Assembly: GCA_963971225.1 (NCBI GenBank)
Contig: OZ020269.1
Coordinates: 37,283,264 to 37,347,263 of the forward strand
From: Melieria omissa
Taxonomy: Eukaryota > Arthropoda > Insecta > Diptera > Ulidiidae
Direction: 5' to 3'
DNA length: 64,000 nt
Part shown: positions 11,121 through 20,805 of the stretch, one piece after another
How positions within the stretch are numbered: position 1 is the stretch's first letter
Layout of the letters: each line of letters begins with the position of its first letter
Position numbers and translations under genes: made by a program
The notes under the pieces: model-generated
The model's input: the letters and a program-made list of their open reading frames with translations, nothing else
The model's database searches: none
What the model was told of the DNA's origin: nothing

Positions 11121-11130
11121 GAATTCGAAC
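11121..11130 (-). promoter_or_regulatory. Pol III B box of the SINE
   Basis: GTTCGAATTC on the minus strand is a close match to the B box, about 40 bp downstream of the A box, as in tRNA-derived SINEs. Confidence 0.8.
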
Positions 11131-11171
11131 TAGCGTCGCTCTGCATGCGACTCGCTTCTACCGCGCACTAA

Positions 11172-11183
11172 CCAACTGAGCCA
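11172..11183 (-). promoter_or_regulatory. Pol III A box of the SINE
   Basis: TGGCTCAGTTGG on the minus strand fits the A-box consensus TRGCNNARYNGG at every position. Confidence 0.85.
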
Positions 11184-11271
11184 CGGCGGCTGCCGTGTTT
11201 AATTATGTAAATATTAATGAAAAATATACCAAAGAACACAAAGCTAAATGCATTGAATATGACAGGGTCAA

Positions 11272-13995
11272 TTGCCGTCCTTTGTATTTCGCATTTCTTC
11301 ATTTAGTTCTCTGAAGAGCCAGCGTCTCATCGACCCGCTCACCACACTCTCTACACCAGCGCAGCTGTGCAAAATAGATGTCCACACGGTTTCAACGGTG
11401 GAGCTAAAGGCTGAAGACCCTTCACAGCATCCGATGCTCGCAATCATCCTCAAGGAGTACTTGAATCTCTCTCTGCCCAGCTCTGCACCACGTGTGGATA
11501 GCCCCACTTCTATCAAACATTATATCGTAACGAGCGGGCCGCCAGTAGCTGAGCGCCCTCGGAGGCTATGCGGTGAAAAGTTATCGGCAGCAAAGGCCGA
11601 CTTTGATCTGCTTCTCCATCATGGCGTCATACGCCCATCTAGCAGTCCATGGGCGAGCCCCATCCACATGGTGCCCAAGAAGTCTGGTGGGTGGCGATCA
11701 ACAGGTGACTACAAAAGACTCAACGCTCAGACAGTTCCTGATCGCTACCCAGTTCCACATTGTGATGATATTTTCCAGCGCTTACACGGAAAACGCATCT
11801 TTTCTACCATCGACCTCGTCCGGGCGTACCATCAGATACCAGTAGCCCCTGAAGATGTTCCAAAGACCGTAGTTACAACGCCTTTTGGACTTTTCGAGTT
11901 CCTGGGTATGCCACCGGGCCTCCGCAACGCTGCTCAAACGTTCCAACGCCACATGGACAACCTCTTACGGTCTCTTCCATACGCAGCCTGTTTTATCGAC
12001 GACCTGATCATATTTTCTAATTCCGTTGAGGAGCATGCCGAACATCTCCGCTGCGTGTTTGAAATTCTACGCCAGAATAAGCTGTCAATCAATCTCGCAA
12101 AGTGCAGATTTGGCAAAACCGAACTAGTGTACCTGGGCTACACTGTCAACCAACATGGGTACTGGCCTCCTGCTGACAAAGTAGATGCCATCGTGTCGTA
12201 TCCAAAGCCCGAGACTATAGCCGATCTCAGGCGATTCTTGGGTATGCTAAATTATTTCCGTCGTTGCATCCCACAAGCAGCAGCGACTCAGGCCCCGCTT
12301 AATGAATATTTGAAGAACGCCAAGAAGAAGGACAAGCGGAGGATAGAATGGATACCTGTTGCAGAAAAGGCCTTTGCGGATTGTAAAAATAGCATCGCCA
12401 CTGCCACCAGGAACGCATTCATCGCACCAACAGCACCCTTGGCCCTCTCCACCGACGCATCGGACTTTGCAATTGGCGCATCCCTTGAACAGTTACAAGG
12501 TAACGTCTGGAGACCGGTGGGATTTTTCTCACGTAAATTGAGCCAAGCTGAACAACGATATAGTACTTATGACCGCAAGCTGCTCGCTGTCTTTGCTGCT
12601 ATAAAGTTTTTTCAACATCACCTGGAAGGCCGCAAATTTGTCATCAAAACCGACCACCGTCCTCTCATCTACGCCTTCTCCCAGCGAGCTGACAAAGCCT
12701 CCTCGAGACCGCTAAGGCAGCTGGACTACATTTCGCAATTCGACGCCGAAATTATCCACGTTAAAGGTGAAGAGAACGCAGTAGCCGATGCGCTTTCGCG
12801 CATTAATGAAATTTGTATGCCGACAAGTCTACCATTCGCTACCATCCAATCAGCCCAACAGGACGACAACCAGCTCGCTGAAATCAAGAAAGACACTTCA
12901 CTTAAACTACAGCAGCTGGCTATACAAGACTGTCATGTTTACTGTGACATTTCGTCTGGCCGCGTGCGACCGTATATTCCGACAAGCCTCCGGCGGCAAG
13001 CATTCAACATAGTGCACAGCTCTTCACACCCAAGTGGCCGCGTAACAGCTCGTCATCTCAAAGAAAAGTTCGTGTGGCCCGGTATCAAGAAGGACGCACT
13101 ACAATGGTGTCGTGAATGCATCGCCTGTCAGAAGTCCAAAGTCAGCTGGCATAATCGACTCATACCTGAGCACATTAGCATCCCCGATAATCGCTTCGAC
13201 CACATACACATAGACCTGATTTACCTTCCGGCCGTCAACAAATTAAGCAGTGCCGCTGGAAGACATGGAAGCAAGAACAGTAGCATCAGCGCTCTACGCC
13301 AATTGGATCTGCTCCTATGGGACACCTCTTACTATAACGACAGACCAGGGTCAGCAATTCGAGTCCGCACTTTTCACGGCATTGGCCAAAGTTATCGGTG
13401 CTCGTATAATCCACACCCCCAAGCAAATGGAATGGTGGAGCGATTCCATCGTACTTTAAAAGCAGCTCTAATGTGTCACGCACCCACCCCCTGGCCGGAA
13501 ATCCTGCCAACAGTACTCCTCGGATTGCGGTCATGCCTGAAAGAAGATTTAAACGCTTCCCCTGCCGAGCTTCTCTTCGGTGCGCCTATTCGGTTGCCAG
13601 GAGAGTTCTTCGCACTCGAAGACCAATCTGCTAGCCCGGAGCTGTTCCTGGAAAAGCATAGGGAGCACATGTAGAAACTACGCCTAACAACGACTGCTCA
13701 CCACGCCAAATCACGCTGTTTCATACTTAAGGATCTGTATACCTGCAGCCACGTTTTTCACAGAGTTGACGCCGTCCGAAAGCCATTGGAGCCCCCCTAC
13801 ACAGGCCCCCATGACGTATTACGCCGTCTCAACGACCGTGTATTTGTCATACGCATTAACGGTATCGAGAAAGCTGTGTCCGTCGACTGTCTTAAACCGG
13901 CGTTCGTGGTCAAACAGGATCAACATCAGCAGGACAACACGTCGGAGCCCCCACAAATCGGTATCGTTCGCCGCCTCCACCGGCTAACTCTCTGA
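11272..13995 (+). pseudogene. CsRn1-like pol, degenerate
   Basis: The frame contains reverse transcriptase ([20 protein letters not shown], later FIDDLIIFS as the active-site box), RNase H ([21 protein letters not shown]) and an integrase zinc domain ([17 protein letters not shown]). In the integrase core, sequence with the second catalytic D (TTDQGQQFE) lies in another frame at about 13250-13430, so a pair of frameshifts is present. An in-frame TAG at 13672 interrupts the C-terminal part, which continues in the same frame to a stop at 13993-13995. It is not functional. Confidence 0.85.
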
Positions 13996-14007
13996 GAAGG
14001 GGGTACC

Positions 14008-14222
14008 TGTGGCGGCAATGCCCTCTCTAAATGTAATGCTGGCAATGCTGTCTGTCAGCAACTCAGCAAATTGAAACACAAAGAAATGTTTTTATGGTAG
14101 TAGGCCGTGCGCTGCAGTCGCGCCGGCAACCGTTATTCCTTATGCATCATTTTATAATAAAAGAGAAGTTGTTACAACGTGCAAGCTCGCGTTTCATTTC
14201 GTTAGAGGCAACTAGCCCTACA
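14008..14222 (+). repeat. Single LTR of the CsRn1-like element
   Basis: A 215-bp segment running TGTGGCGGCAATG...CCCTACA with an AATAAA-type signal near 14155. A purine tract (GAGAAGGGGG, 13994-14003) precedes it and a primer site follows, so it serves as 3' LTR to one unit and 5' LTR to the next. No second copy is in the window to confirm the ends. Confidence 0.75.
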
Positions 14223-14223
14223 G

Positions 14224-14234
14224 TGGTGACCCCG
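14224..14234 (+). other. Primer binding site (tRNA-Trp)
   Basis: TGGTGACCCCG, one base after the LTR, is complementary to a tRNA-Trp 3' end. This primer is characteristic of the CsRn1 clade. Confidence 0.75.
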
Positions 14235-14266
14235 TTTTAAGAACAATTAATTAAAATTTATAAAAA

Positions 14267-14401
14267 ATGTCGCTCACACATTCGCCTCCACCTAAGTCAA
14301 ACGATGAAGACGTGAACACAAACGGAGCGCGCTCCAAGCAACTGAGTCAGCCCACCATGAGCGCAACAAATTCGGCGCCAGCGCTGGACTCCCACAACTA
14401 A
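14267..14401 (+). pseudogene. gag start fragment, CsRn1-like
   Basis: ATG at 14267, 45 bp after the LTR, opens 44 codons (MSLTHSPPPKSNDEDVN...) ending in TAA at 14399. The position fits the N-terminus of gag. No capsid or zinc-knuckle sequence follows; the element is truncated here. Confidence 0.55.
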
Positions 14402-15914
14402 CTTTCTGTTTTGATGTTTTGTTTCGCAACAGAACACAAGCACTGTCGCTGCTGTAGCGAAAAGGTTTTGGAATGATGCAGTGCTTGCTTTGTTGCAGAA
14501 TAGAACTATTGAGAATTTGAATTTGCTGTCATTGCGACACTGAAGTACAGTACTTGACAGTACTGTGCAGTAGCGAAGTGTGTCAAATAGAAATTTTGTG
14601 CAGCTCTTTACGTGCAAGCTCGCTTCGAGCGAATATGAATAAATAGTGTATGTCTACTCGTTTCTGTTCGGAGCTTTCTCGTACTCGAAGAGAAATGTAC
14701 TCGTATTCATTCGGACCGGTCCGCAGAGATGAAGTGAAGTATTCTATTCAAAAGCATTTGAATGTTTTCGAATAGCAAAAATGCATACTCGTGCAGGATT
14801 CTAATTCCCATCCATCAGGTTTCACTCATCCCAAAAATCAAGGCAATCTATTGCCATTAGGAAAGCGTTTTTTCCCAACCGCCGTTTCTTCTCTTAATTT
14901 AATTTATTTTCATGTGTCCAAGTTCGATGGCATAAACTGCAACTGGATTTCGGCATCACAAATTTAAGAATACACAATCAAAGAAAAACGAGCAAAATAT
15001 ATTTGTTTGAAAATAACTGTATTTTGAAACATATGTCAATATGTACATCTTTGGAAACGGATGCCTTATGTTCCATTGAATCAAATTGAACATACACCAT
15101 TTGTTTTCTGAAGTGATAAAATTAAAATGAGAGACAATGTTGTTCGTTATATTTTCTGTTGGAAAGTACTATTTCTTGACTACGCTATTTTTTTTTTGCT
15201 AAAGAAAAAAAAGTATTTTGTAAAAGAAGCAACAATGTTTTTTTCAAGGGAGCATGAACTGCCAAAATCGAGGAAACTGTCACGAGCTTACACCACATTG
15301 TTCATTGCATCATGATAGGTACTCAAGGTGTATTAATAAGGTGATGGCACTACGATTCCCATGTATTTTGTTAGTGCTTTTGGGCATCCTGCTTGTCAAA
15401 ATCAAATCAAAAGACAAGCAACACAAAAACAATTTTACCAATTTTTGACAATTAGAATGCCCATTCGCGAAAAGCCAAAAGAAAATCAGAAGAAATCAAA
15501 AGAAAATCAGAAAAAAGTTTAAGCAGCTGTGTTGCCACCACTACCTTATTAAATGTGCTCATATGTTTCTTGCCGAAATCAGTGTTGTCATTTCACTTTT
15601 CAATGAAAAAAAGCATTAAAAAACCGAATCAGTTTTCTTGTGAGGTGCGTACACCTCAAGAAAATATGACTCAAGGAAATTTTCTTGAACATTTCCTGAC
15701 CTTTTTTTTATATGAAGTTTTCGCTTTACTTGAGAGCTGCATATCGACCTTTAACTCGGGACTATGAGTTACGACAGTCACTTCTCGGGCTTGACGTATG
15801 GTAGACGTAAGATCAGTCATTTAGGTCTGGCATTGCTATTTTGCTATGCATGTGCGCACTTTAAGAATGACAAATTTTTGACAACCGGAAATTCCGCCAT
15901 GTTGCATATGGCTG
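14402..15914. other. Intergenic, no gene seen
   Basis: AT-rich sequence between the retroelement and RpL38. Short frames at 15127-15315, 15254-15448 and 15555-15767 have no family features and overlap low-complexity runs. I see no further element ends here. Confidence 0.5.
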
Positions 15915-15951
15915 TCCTCCTTCTTTCGAAACGTGGAAAACGTCAACACTG
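15915..15951 (+). promoter_or_regulatory. Candidate RpL38 TOP tract and 5' UTR exon
   Basis: A pyrimidine tract (TCCTCCTTCTTTC, 15915-15927) is followed by a possible donor ACTG|GTTGGT at 15951. Ribosomal protein genes usually start at such a tract. The acceptor at 16119-16120 directly before the ATG requires a non-coding first exon somewhere upstream; this is the best candidate I see, without proof. Confidence 0.3.
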
Positions 15952-16120
15952 GTTGGTTTTCTCGTCTGGCAAAATTATTTCCTGAAATTTTGCATAAAAT
16001 AACGCACTGTGAGTGTTGAGTCATGTGAAAATATACGTGGGCCTAGTATACTAAACTCTAGTCGTGGCGATGTGTGCTCAAATTGATGTAATGTTCAATA
16101 TTTGTTTTTTCCATTTATAG

Positions 16121-16333
<213 letters not shown>

Positions 16334-16470
16334 ATGGATTGGCCGGTTAATTGCAGGAAGGTGTGGAAGCTTCGGTATAGTCGAGGAGCTGCGGAGTGCT
16401 GCTTGCTAAGTCTTTTTGTATGCTGTTAATTTACAAAGCGAGTTTGTCTGAAAGAAGTTCCACAAAACTA

Positions 16471-16476
16471 AATAAA
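16471..16476 (+). terminator. Polyadenylation signal of RpL38
   Basis: AATAAA lies 138 bp after the RpL38 stop. It is the first canonical signal downstream on this strand. Confidence 0.6.
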
Positions 16477-16701
16477 AATTGAATCGCCTAGTACAAGTGA
16501 GTGAAATTTAATTGAAGTTGAAGCGATAGCGCGTTTTTGTCACGCGACCTTGACTGGGAGGTGTACCACAATACTCAAATTCGAACTGGTGTAGACATAC
16601 TGATTTGGTTACAAAAAGTTTAATATTTATTGTTAAACTATTGACAGGAAATATTACTTTATATCGAGATAAGCGTCACTTGCAACCGCGATTGTTTGCG
16701 T

Positions 16702-17805
16702 TTACACTGCGACCGAGTCATCCTCCTCACCTACCTCTAGCATGGCTTGCATTATCTTTCGCTTAAGTTTTTTGCGTGAGAGATCGGAAGTAAGGTGGCG
16801 GAACTCACTAGCAATCAATTCTCCAAACGCGTCCCACTGATCACGTGCCTTGAACTCTACAGCTATGTTTTCAGGTTGTTTGCTAGATGGAGTACAAGCG
16901 GGAGAGGACAACTGTGCAGGCTGATCCACACTGGCAGTAGTGGCAAGTTCAACAAAAGATGTCGAAGTGGGCTGAGTGTCACCAAGGTGAATGGTCTCTT
17001 GTTGATGAGGTTTGTGTTGCTGTAGTTGGTGGATTCTCGTGAAATAATTTTTGCTCGAGCGAGGTACTTGCGGCTGCGTGAAATTTGCGACTGTTTGCCC
17101 TACTAGGGATGAAGAAATACGCGGGCTATACTTTCGGTCATCGATTTCTGTGACACCTGGAATAGGAGTGCCCTCCTCGATCGTGTCATACTGCTGAAAC
17201 TCGTTGGAGCCTTCTTGGTCACCTGCTAGTGGTTCATCATCGTCTAAAGTAGTTGTCTCTTCGAATTGGTATTCCGTGACATCCTCTACATCAACGTTTC
17301 GCGACCCGTTGGATGCAGTATTTGTGTGCCGCTCTACATCCTCCTCACTGACGTAGTCGAATTTCAAGCGGGATTCTATTCCCTTTAGCTTTGTCTGCGG
17401 CAAGTTTCCCACCTGATATCCGCCTGGTCGTGGTTCTATAACATCTCGTAAAAAGCGTAGTGATTCAAAGTGCTTCCAGCGGCAGCCGGCTGCATCGATG
17501 CTCACATCAGTCCCACCCCCTGTTTCCTCGATTCGGCGCTCCAGCTTTTTCATTTCCGAGTTGAATTGGCTACGCAGATTATGTATCTTCCTGCCAAAAT
17601 CCAACTTTGTTATTCGCAGACCTGCACAGATGCCATCGATAGCTTTACTGCGGCACTCCTTGTTCTTGTACGCCTCCGTGTAGTGGTTCCAGAGGCAATC
17701 ATGCTGCCTGTATAGATCAATTAGCTGCGCGACCTTCTTGCGCGTCCACACTGTAGCTTTACGCCGACGCACCACTTCCGTTCCTGCCTCGTTAGGCTTC
17801 GTCAT
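16702..17805 (-). CDS. MADF-BESS domain protein
   Basis: From the ATG at 17805 the product is 367 residues. Residues of roughly 24-120 form a MADF domain (a Myb/SANT-like DNA-binding fold): VAQLIDLYRQHDCLWN, then LDFGRKIHNLRSQFNSEMKK, then WKHFESLRFLRD. An acidic, low-complexity middle follows. A BESS motif, DAFGELIASEFRHL...KKLKRKIMQAML, sits at about residues 325-355 and mediates protein interaction. Such proteins are nuclear regulators, expanded in flies. The frame stays open upstream to an acceptor near 17835, so a 5' exon is likely. A minus-strand AATAAA is at 16626-16631. I cannot say which paralogue it is. Confidence 0.88.
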   Translation of the reverse strand: MTKPNEAGTEVVRRRKATVWTRKKVAQLIDLYRQHDCLWNHYTEAYKNKECRSKAIDGICAGLRITKLDFGRKIHNLRSQFNSEMKKLERRIEETGGGTDVSIDAAGCRWKHFESLRFLRDVIEPRPGGYQVGNLPQTKLKGIESRLKFDYVSEEDVERHTNTASNGSRNVDVEDVTEYQFEETTTLDDDEPLAGDQEGSNEFQQYDTIEEGTPIPGVTEIDDRKYSPRISSSLVGQTVANFTQPQVPRSSKNYFTRIHQLQQHKPHQQETIHLGDTQPTSTSFVELATTASVDQPAQLSSPACTPSSKQPENIAVEFKARDQWDAFGELIASEFRHLTSDLSRKKLKRKIMQAMLEVGEEDDSVAV

Positions 17806-17849
17806 GGAGAAGCTCTGTTCTGTTTCTTGTTGCTCTACAAAATACACCC

Positions 17850-19092
17850 TTAAAACTCAACTAAATTTACAATTTTTATTTGATTATTTTCTTCTTCTTA
17901 ATCCTGCCATTCACAATGGAATACAAAAAGCCTTGTTAAATGCAGTAAGAGCTCCGGCTAACCACAATTACTTTGTTACGTATATGTAGTTATGTATATA
18001 CATATATATACCGATCAACATTGGCGTTTTTCACTCTAATCTGGTATACATACGTAAAGAAGAGCGATTGTCCGCTTTAAATATATACAAAAGTGGTCAT
18101 AGTCCGCCTTTAAGATTAAAAACATTTTGTGGTGAAAACTTATAATATAGTTTTTATTAATTACTACCTGTTCCGCGGGGCTTAGCTCATGTCAAATTCG
18201 TAATTAAATAATCTAAAAGTGCAATAAAAGTTCTATACCATTGAGCTAGATTTGTCCAGCACCCATCAAATTCTTCTGGTTGAGAGACTTGACTAAGCAA
18301 CGATCATGCTGTCCCAGGGGCTGATTCAGAAAAATATTTTGGGGGTTTCGAAAAATAATTCTTTAATATCCATAAAATGCCTCTTAATGTGTATGTAGTT
18401 TTAAAGTCGATCCTAATATTTCGGAGGAGGGGTTTCAACCCCCAAAACCCCCTCCAGAATCCGACCCTGTGCTGTGCTACCTTACAACTCTAAAGATACC
18501 ATATACCAATAATAATTTCAGTTATGTGAAGGTGCCGCGTGTCCTCGTCGAACGCCCGTTACATTTTCTATTATACATACCGAGTAAAGTATCGATTCCA
18601 AAAATTGTAAGATGTAGAAATTTCATGAAAACTATAGTTCAATACAGCTTTCGAAAACAGCGATCGACGGGGATTTTATGACGGTCCTCAGCGGGAAATG
18701 GATTCATACTGTTGTAAACCACGGTGAAAACAAGGTTTCAAAACTGATTGCGTTCGTAGAGCAAGATTTTCGTTGGAACAATCATATTTTAGGCGTGTCG
18801 AAAGCAGCCAAAACTGAGCGGTTAAGATTATTAGGAACAGCAGGGCATCCAGCGCTATTGACTCTTTGAAGCATTGTCGATACGTGGTTTGCAAAGCTTT
18901 ATTCTACATATACCTTTTGGGCACCTGTTCAGAATTCCGGGTATTCCCGGAAAAACCCTCTCTCCCTCTCAGGGAGAGAGGGGGGGAGACCTCAGATAGT
19001 CTACGTTAAATAATAGTCTCAGAGCTCTTTTTTTCGCAATAAAACGTAAAATTATTTTGTATTTAATTTACTATTATTATGATTATGGATAT
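17850..19092. other. Intergenic, no gene seen
   Basis: Possible 5' flank of the MADF-BESS gene and unassigned DNA. An open frame at 18678-18869 (+), SGKWIHTVVNHGENK, has no recognised family. A short CT/GA inverted repeat (CTCTCCCTCTCAGGGAGAGA) is at about 18958-18979. Confidence 0.45.
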
Positions 19093-19476
19093 TGAAACGA
19101 AAAGGCACTCTGTGCTGTGCATGAACGCTTTTGCAAGCATACTTTTAGGCATGCACTTTGAAGTACAGCAAAACTGGTATAAATTCGCTTGGTATAGTCC
19201 GATATGGTTCTCGAAGAAATGGGCTGTGCGAGAATGGTCGAGCGCTTTCCAATTGGAAGTTGCAAGTAACTTCGGCGCGATAAGAAAACTGGTATAAAAG
19301 CAGCAGTGGCAGCGCAAGGGGTCGAGTCTGTGTTGAGCAAGCAAAGTGGTAACAAGTGTAGATACAAGCGAAGTGTAAATCTGTAAATAAAGTGATTGTT
19401 GATTTTTGCTGAGTCATTGAAGTTGTTTTATTTTCAAAACCAATCCAAACGAACCTGTGAAGTAATTTTCATAACA
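19093..19476 (+). repeat. 5' LTR of element B
   Basis: 384 bp, TGAAAC...ATAACA, with TATAAAAG at 19293-19300. It differs from the 3' copy at a few sites, for example AGGCATG versus AGACATG and TTCATAACA versus TTCGTAACA. Confidence 0.95.
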
Positions 19477-19478
19477 TT

Positions 19479-19491
19479 TGGTGTCAGAAGT
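19479..19491 (+). other. Primer binding site of B (tRNA-Leu, shortened match)
   Basis: TGGTGTCAGAAGT matches the same tRNA-Leu end as in element A; after 13 bases the match is lost (CAGGA instead of GGGA). Confidence 0.7.
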
Positions 19492-19537
19492 CAGGATTGT
19501 GTTACTGAAAGTAAAATAAAATTATAAAAACGCAGAC

Positions 19538-20738
19538 ATGGTTAAACTCGAGCTGCTGAAGGTGGACCAGCTGAAGAAGGAGCTGGCTGCGTGGAATTTG
19601 CCGACTGCTGGCGGTAAAGTGGAGTTGCAGCTGCGCTTGCGAGAGGCGTGTGAGGCACGAGGCGTCGATTGGACTGCGCACGAGTTCGGAACGCAGGAGC
19701 TAGAGGCGTCGGCCAAAGTGGAGGAAAAATGCGGAAAAATTTGAAAATGCGAATCGCGAGTTGTCCAGCAAGCTTCAGGAAAATTCCGCGCGCTTGTAGC
19801 AGAAAGTGGAAGAGATTTCAGACAAGATTAATGTGAAAGTTGAGCACCTGGAGACGCGAGTAGAACATTTAGACAAACGAGTTGACAGTCTGGAGGATTC
19901 GGTAAACAGAAAAATCGACGAGCGGCTTAGAGAGGTACAGCCACGAGAATGTTTGCCGCCGGTTCCGGAAAGTTTCGCCACCCGAACAGAAGTGCCTACT
20001 TATGATGGCGATACGCCGTTCGATACATTTAAACTGCAATTCGACTTAGTTGCTTTGGAAAATCAGTGGACCGATATCAGAAAGGGTCGGAGATTGGCAC
20101 TGGCGCTAAAAGGCCCTGCGGCTGAGGTAATGAAATCAGTTCCGGAATGTTCAAGAAGTGATTACGAGGCCGTCGTGAGAGCGTTGGCAGCGAAGTACAG
20201 CAACGAGCACAACCATACGCTGTACTACTGTGAGCTGAAGAACCGCATGCAAAGAGCCAGCGAGGTGCTGCAGACATATGCAGCAGACATTGAGCGGCTC
20301 GTGCAGTTGTGCTACCCAAAATTCGGCACTGATGATCTCGAGAGGATGAAGATTGAGTCGTTCATTGAGGGTCTTCATGATCCGGAGGCACGTCGCAGTG
20401 CATTGATGATGGGCAAGCCGACATTTAAGGAGACGGTGACCAGCGCGATGACATATGAGGCGACATGGATTGGAGGCACTCGGTATGCGCCAGCAAGGAT
20501 ACGCCAAATTCAGTCGGACGACATTCCGATCCAGGCCATAAGCTCTGAGGCACCGGGCAGGCCGCGGGTGGTCTCCTCTAAAGGGGGTTGCTGGACATTT
20601 GGCAAGCAGGGTCACATAGCACGGGACTGCCGCCAACGAAAAAGGCGTTCTCGATCGCAATCGCCTGAAGCGAGAAATACTGACAATCGAGGCCCAGCCA
20701 ACAAGCGCCGGGCTGAGGACGACGAGTCGTTAAACTAA
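19538..20738 (+). pseudogene. gag of element B, interrupted
   Basis: ATG 19538 opens the same SAP-like N-terminus as in copy A (LLKVDQLKKELAAWNLP). A frameshift or stop ends this frame at 19744, and a further TAG lies at 19798. The capsid-like part and zinc knuckle then run open from 19806 to 20738. The first cysteine pair of the knuckle reads CWTFGKQG, so the second cysteine is replaced by F, a likely loss of function. The repeated coiled-coil segment of A is much shorter here. Confidence 0.85.
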
Positions 20739-20805
20739 AACGGGTCAGCTCAAAGGGCGAGAGCTGATCCCCACAACCTGCTGCCCCACCGTCCTTGTCT
20801 CGCAG

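Larger units (their letters stand above)
10864..11197 (-). mobile_element. tRNA-derived SINE
   Basis: On the minus strand the unit begins GCCGCCGTGGCTCAGTTGG, has A and B boxes of a tRNA promoter, then a tRNA-unrelated body. It ends in an ATT repeat at 10864-10874. It is flanked by a 16-bp direct repeat, TTTAATTATGTAAATA (10848-10863 and 11198-11213). These are the hallmarks of an intact SINE insertion mobilised by a LINE. The tRNA part is too diverged to act as a tRNA. I cannot assign the family. Confidence 0.88.
11260..14401 (+). mobile_element. CsRn1-like gypsy-group element, pol-LTR-PBS-gag arrangement
   Basis: A 5'-truncated pol (no gag or protease ahead of it) runs into a complete LTR (14008-14222). 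A tRNA-Trp primer site and the start of gag follow. The tRNA-Trp primer and the pol sequence type suggest the CsRn1 clade of Metaviridae. The order means two element units shared one LTR; the second unit breaks off at about 14400. The left boundary near 11260 is not sharply defined. Confidence 0.8.

Noticed and set aside
10864..11197. Functional tRNA gene
   Set aside because: A and B boxes are present, but the acceptor and anticodon arms do not fold, and a tail plus target duplication define a SINE.
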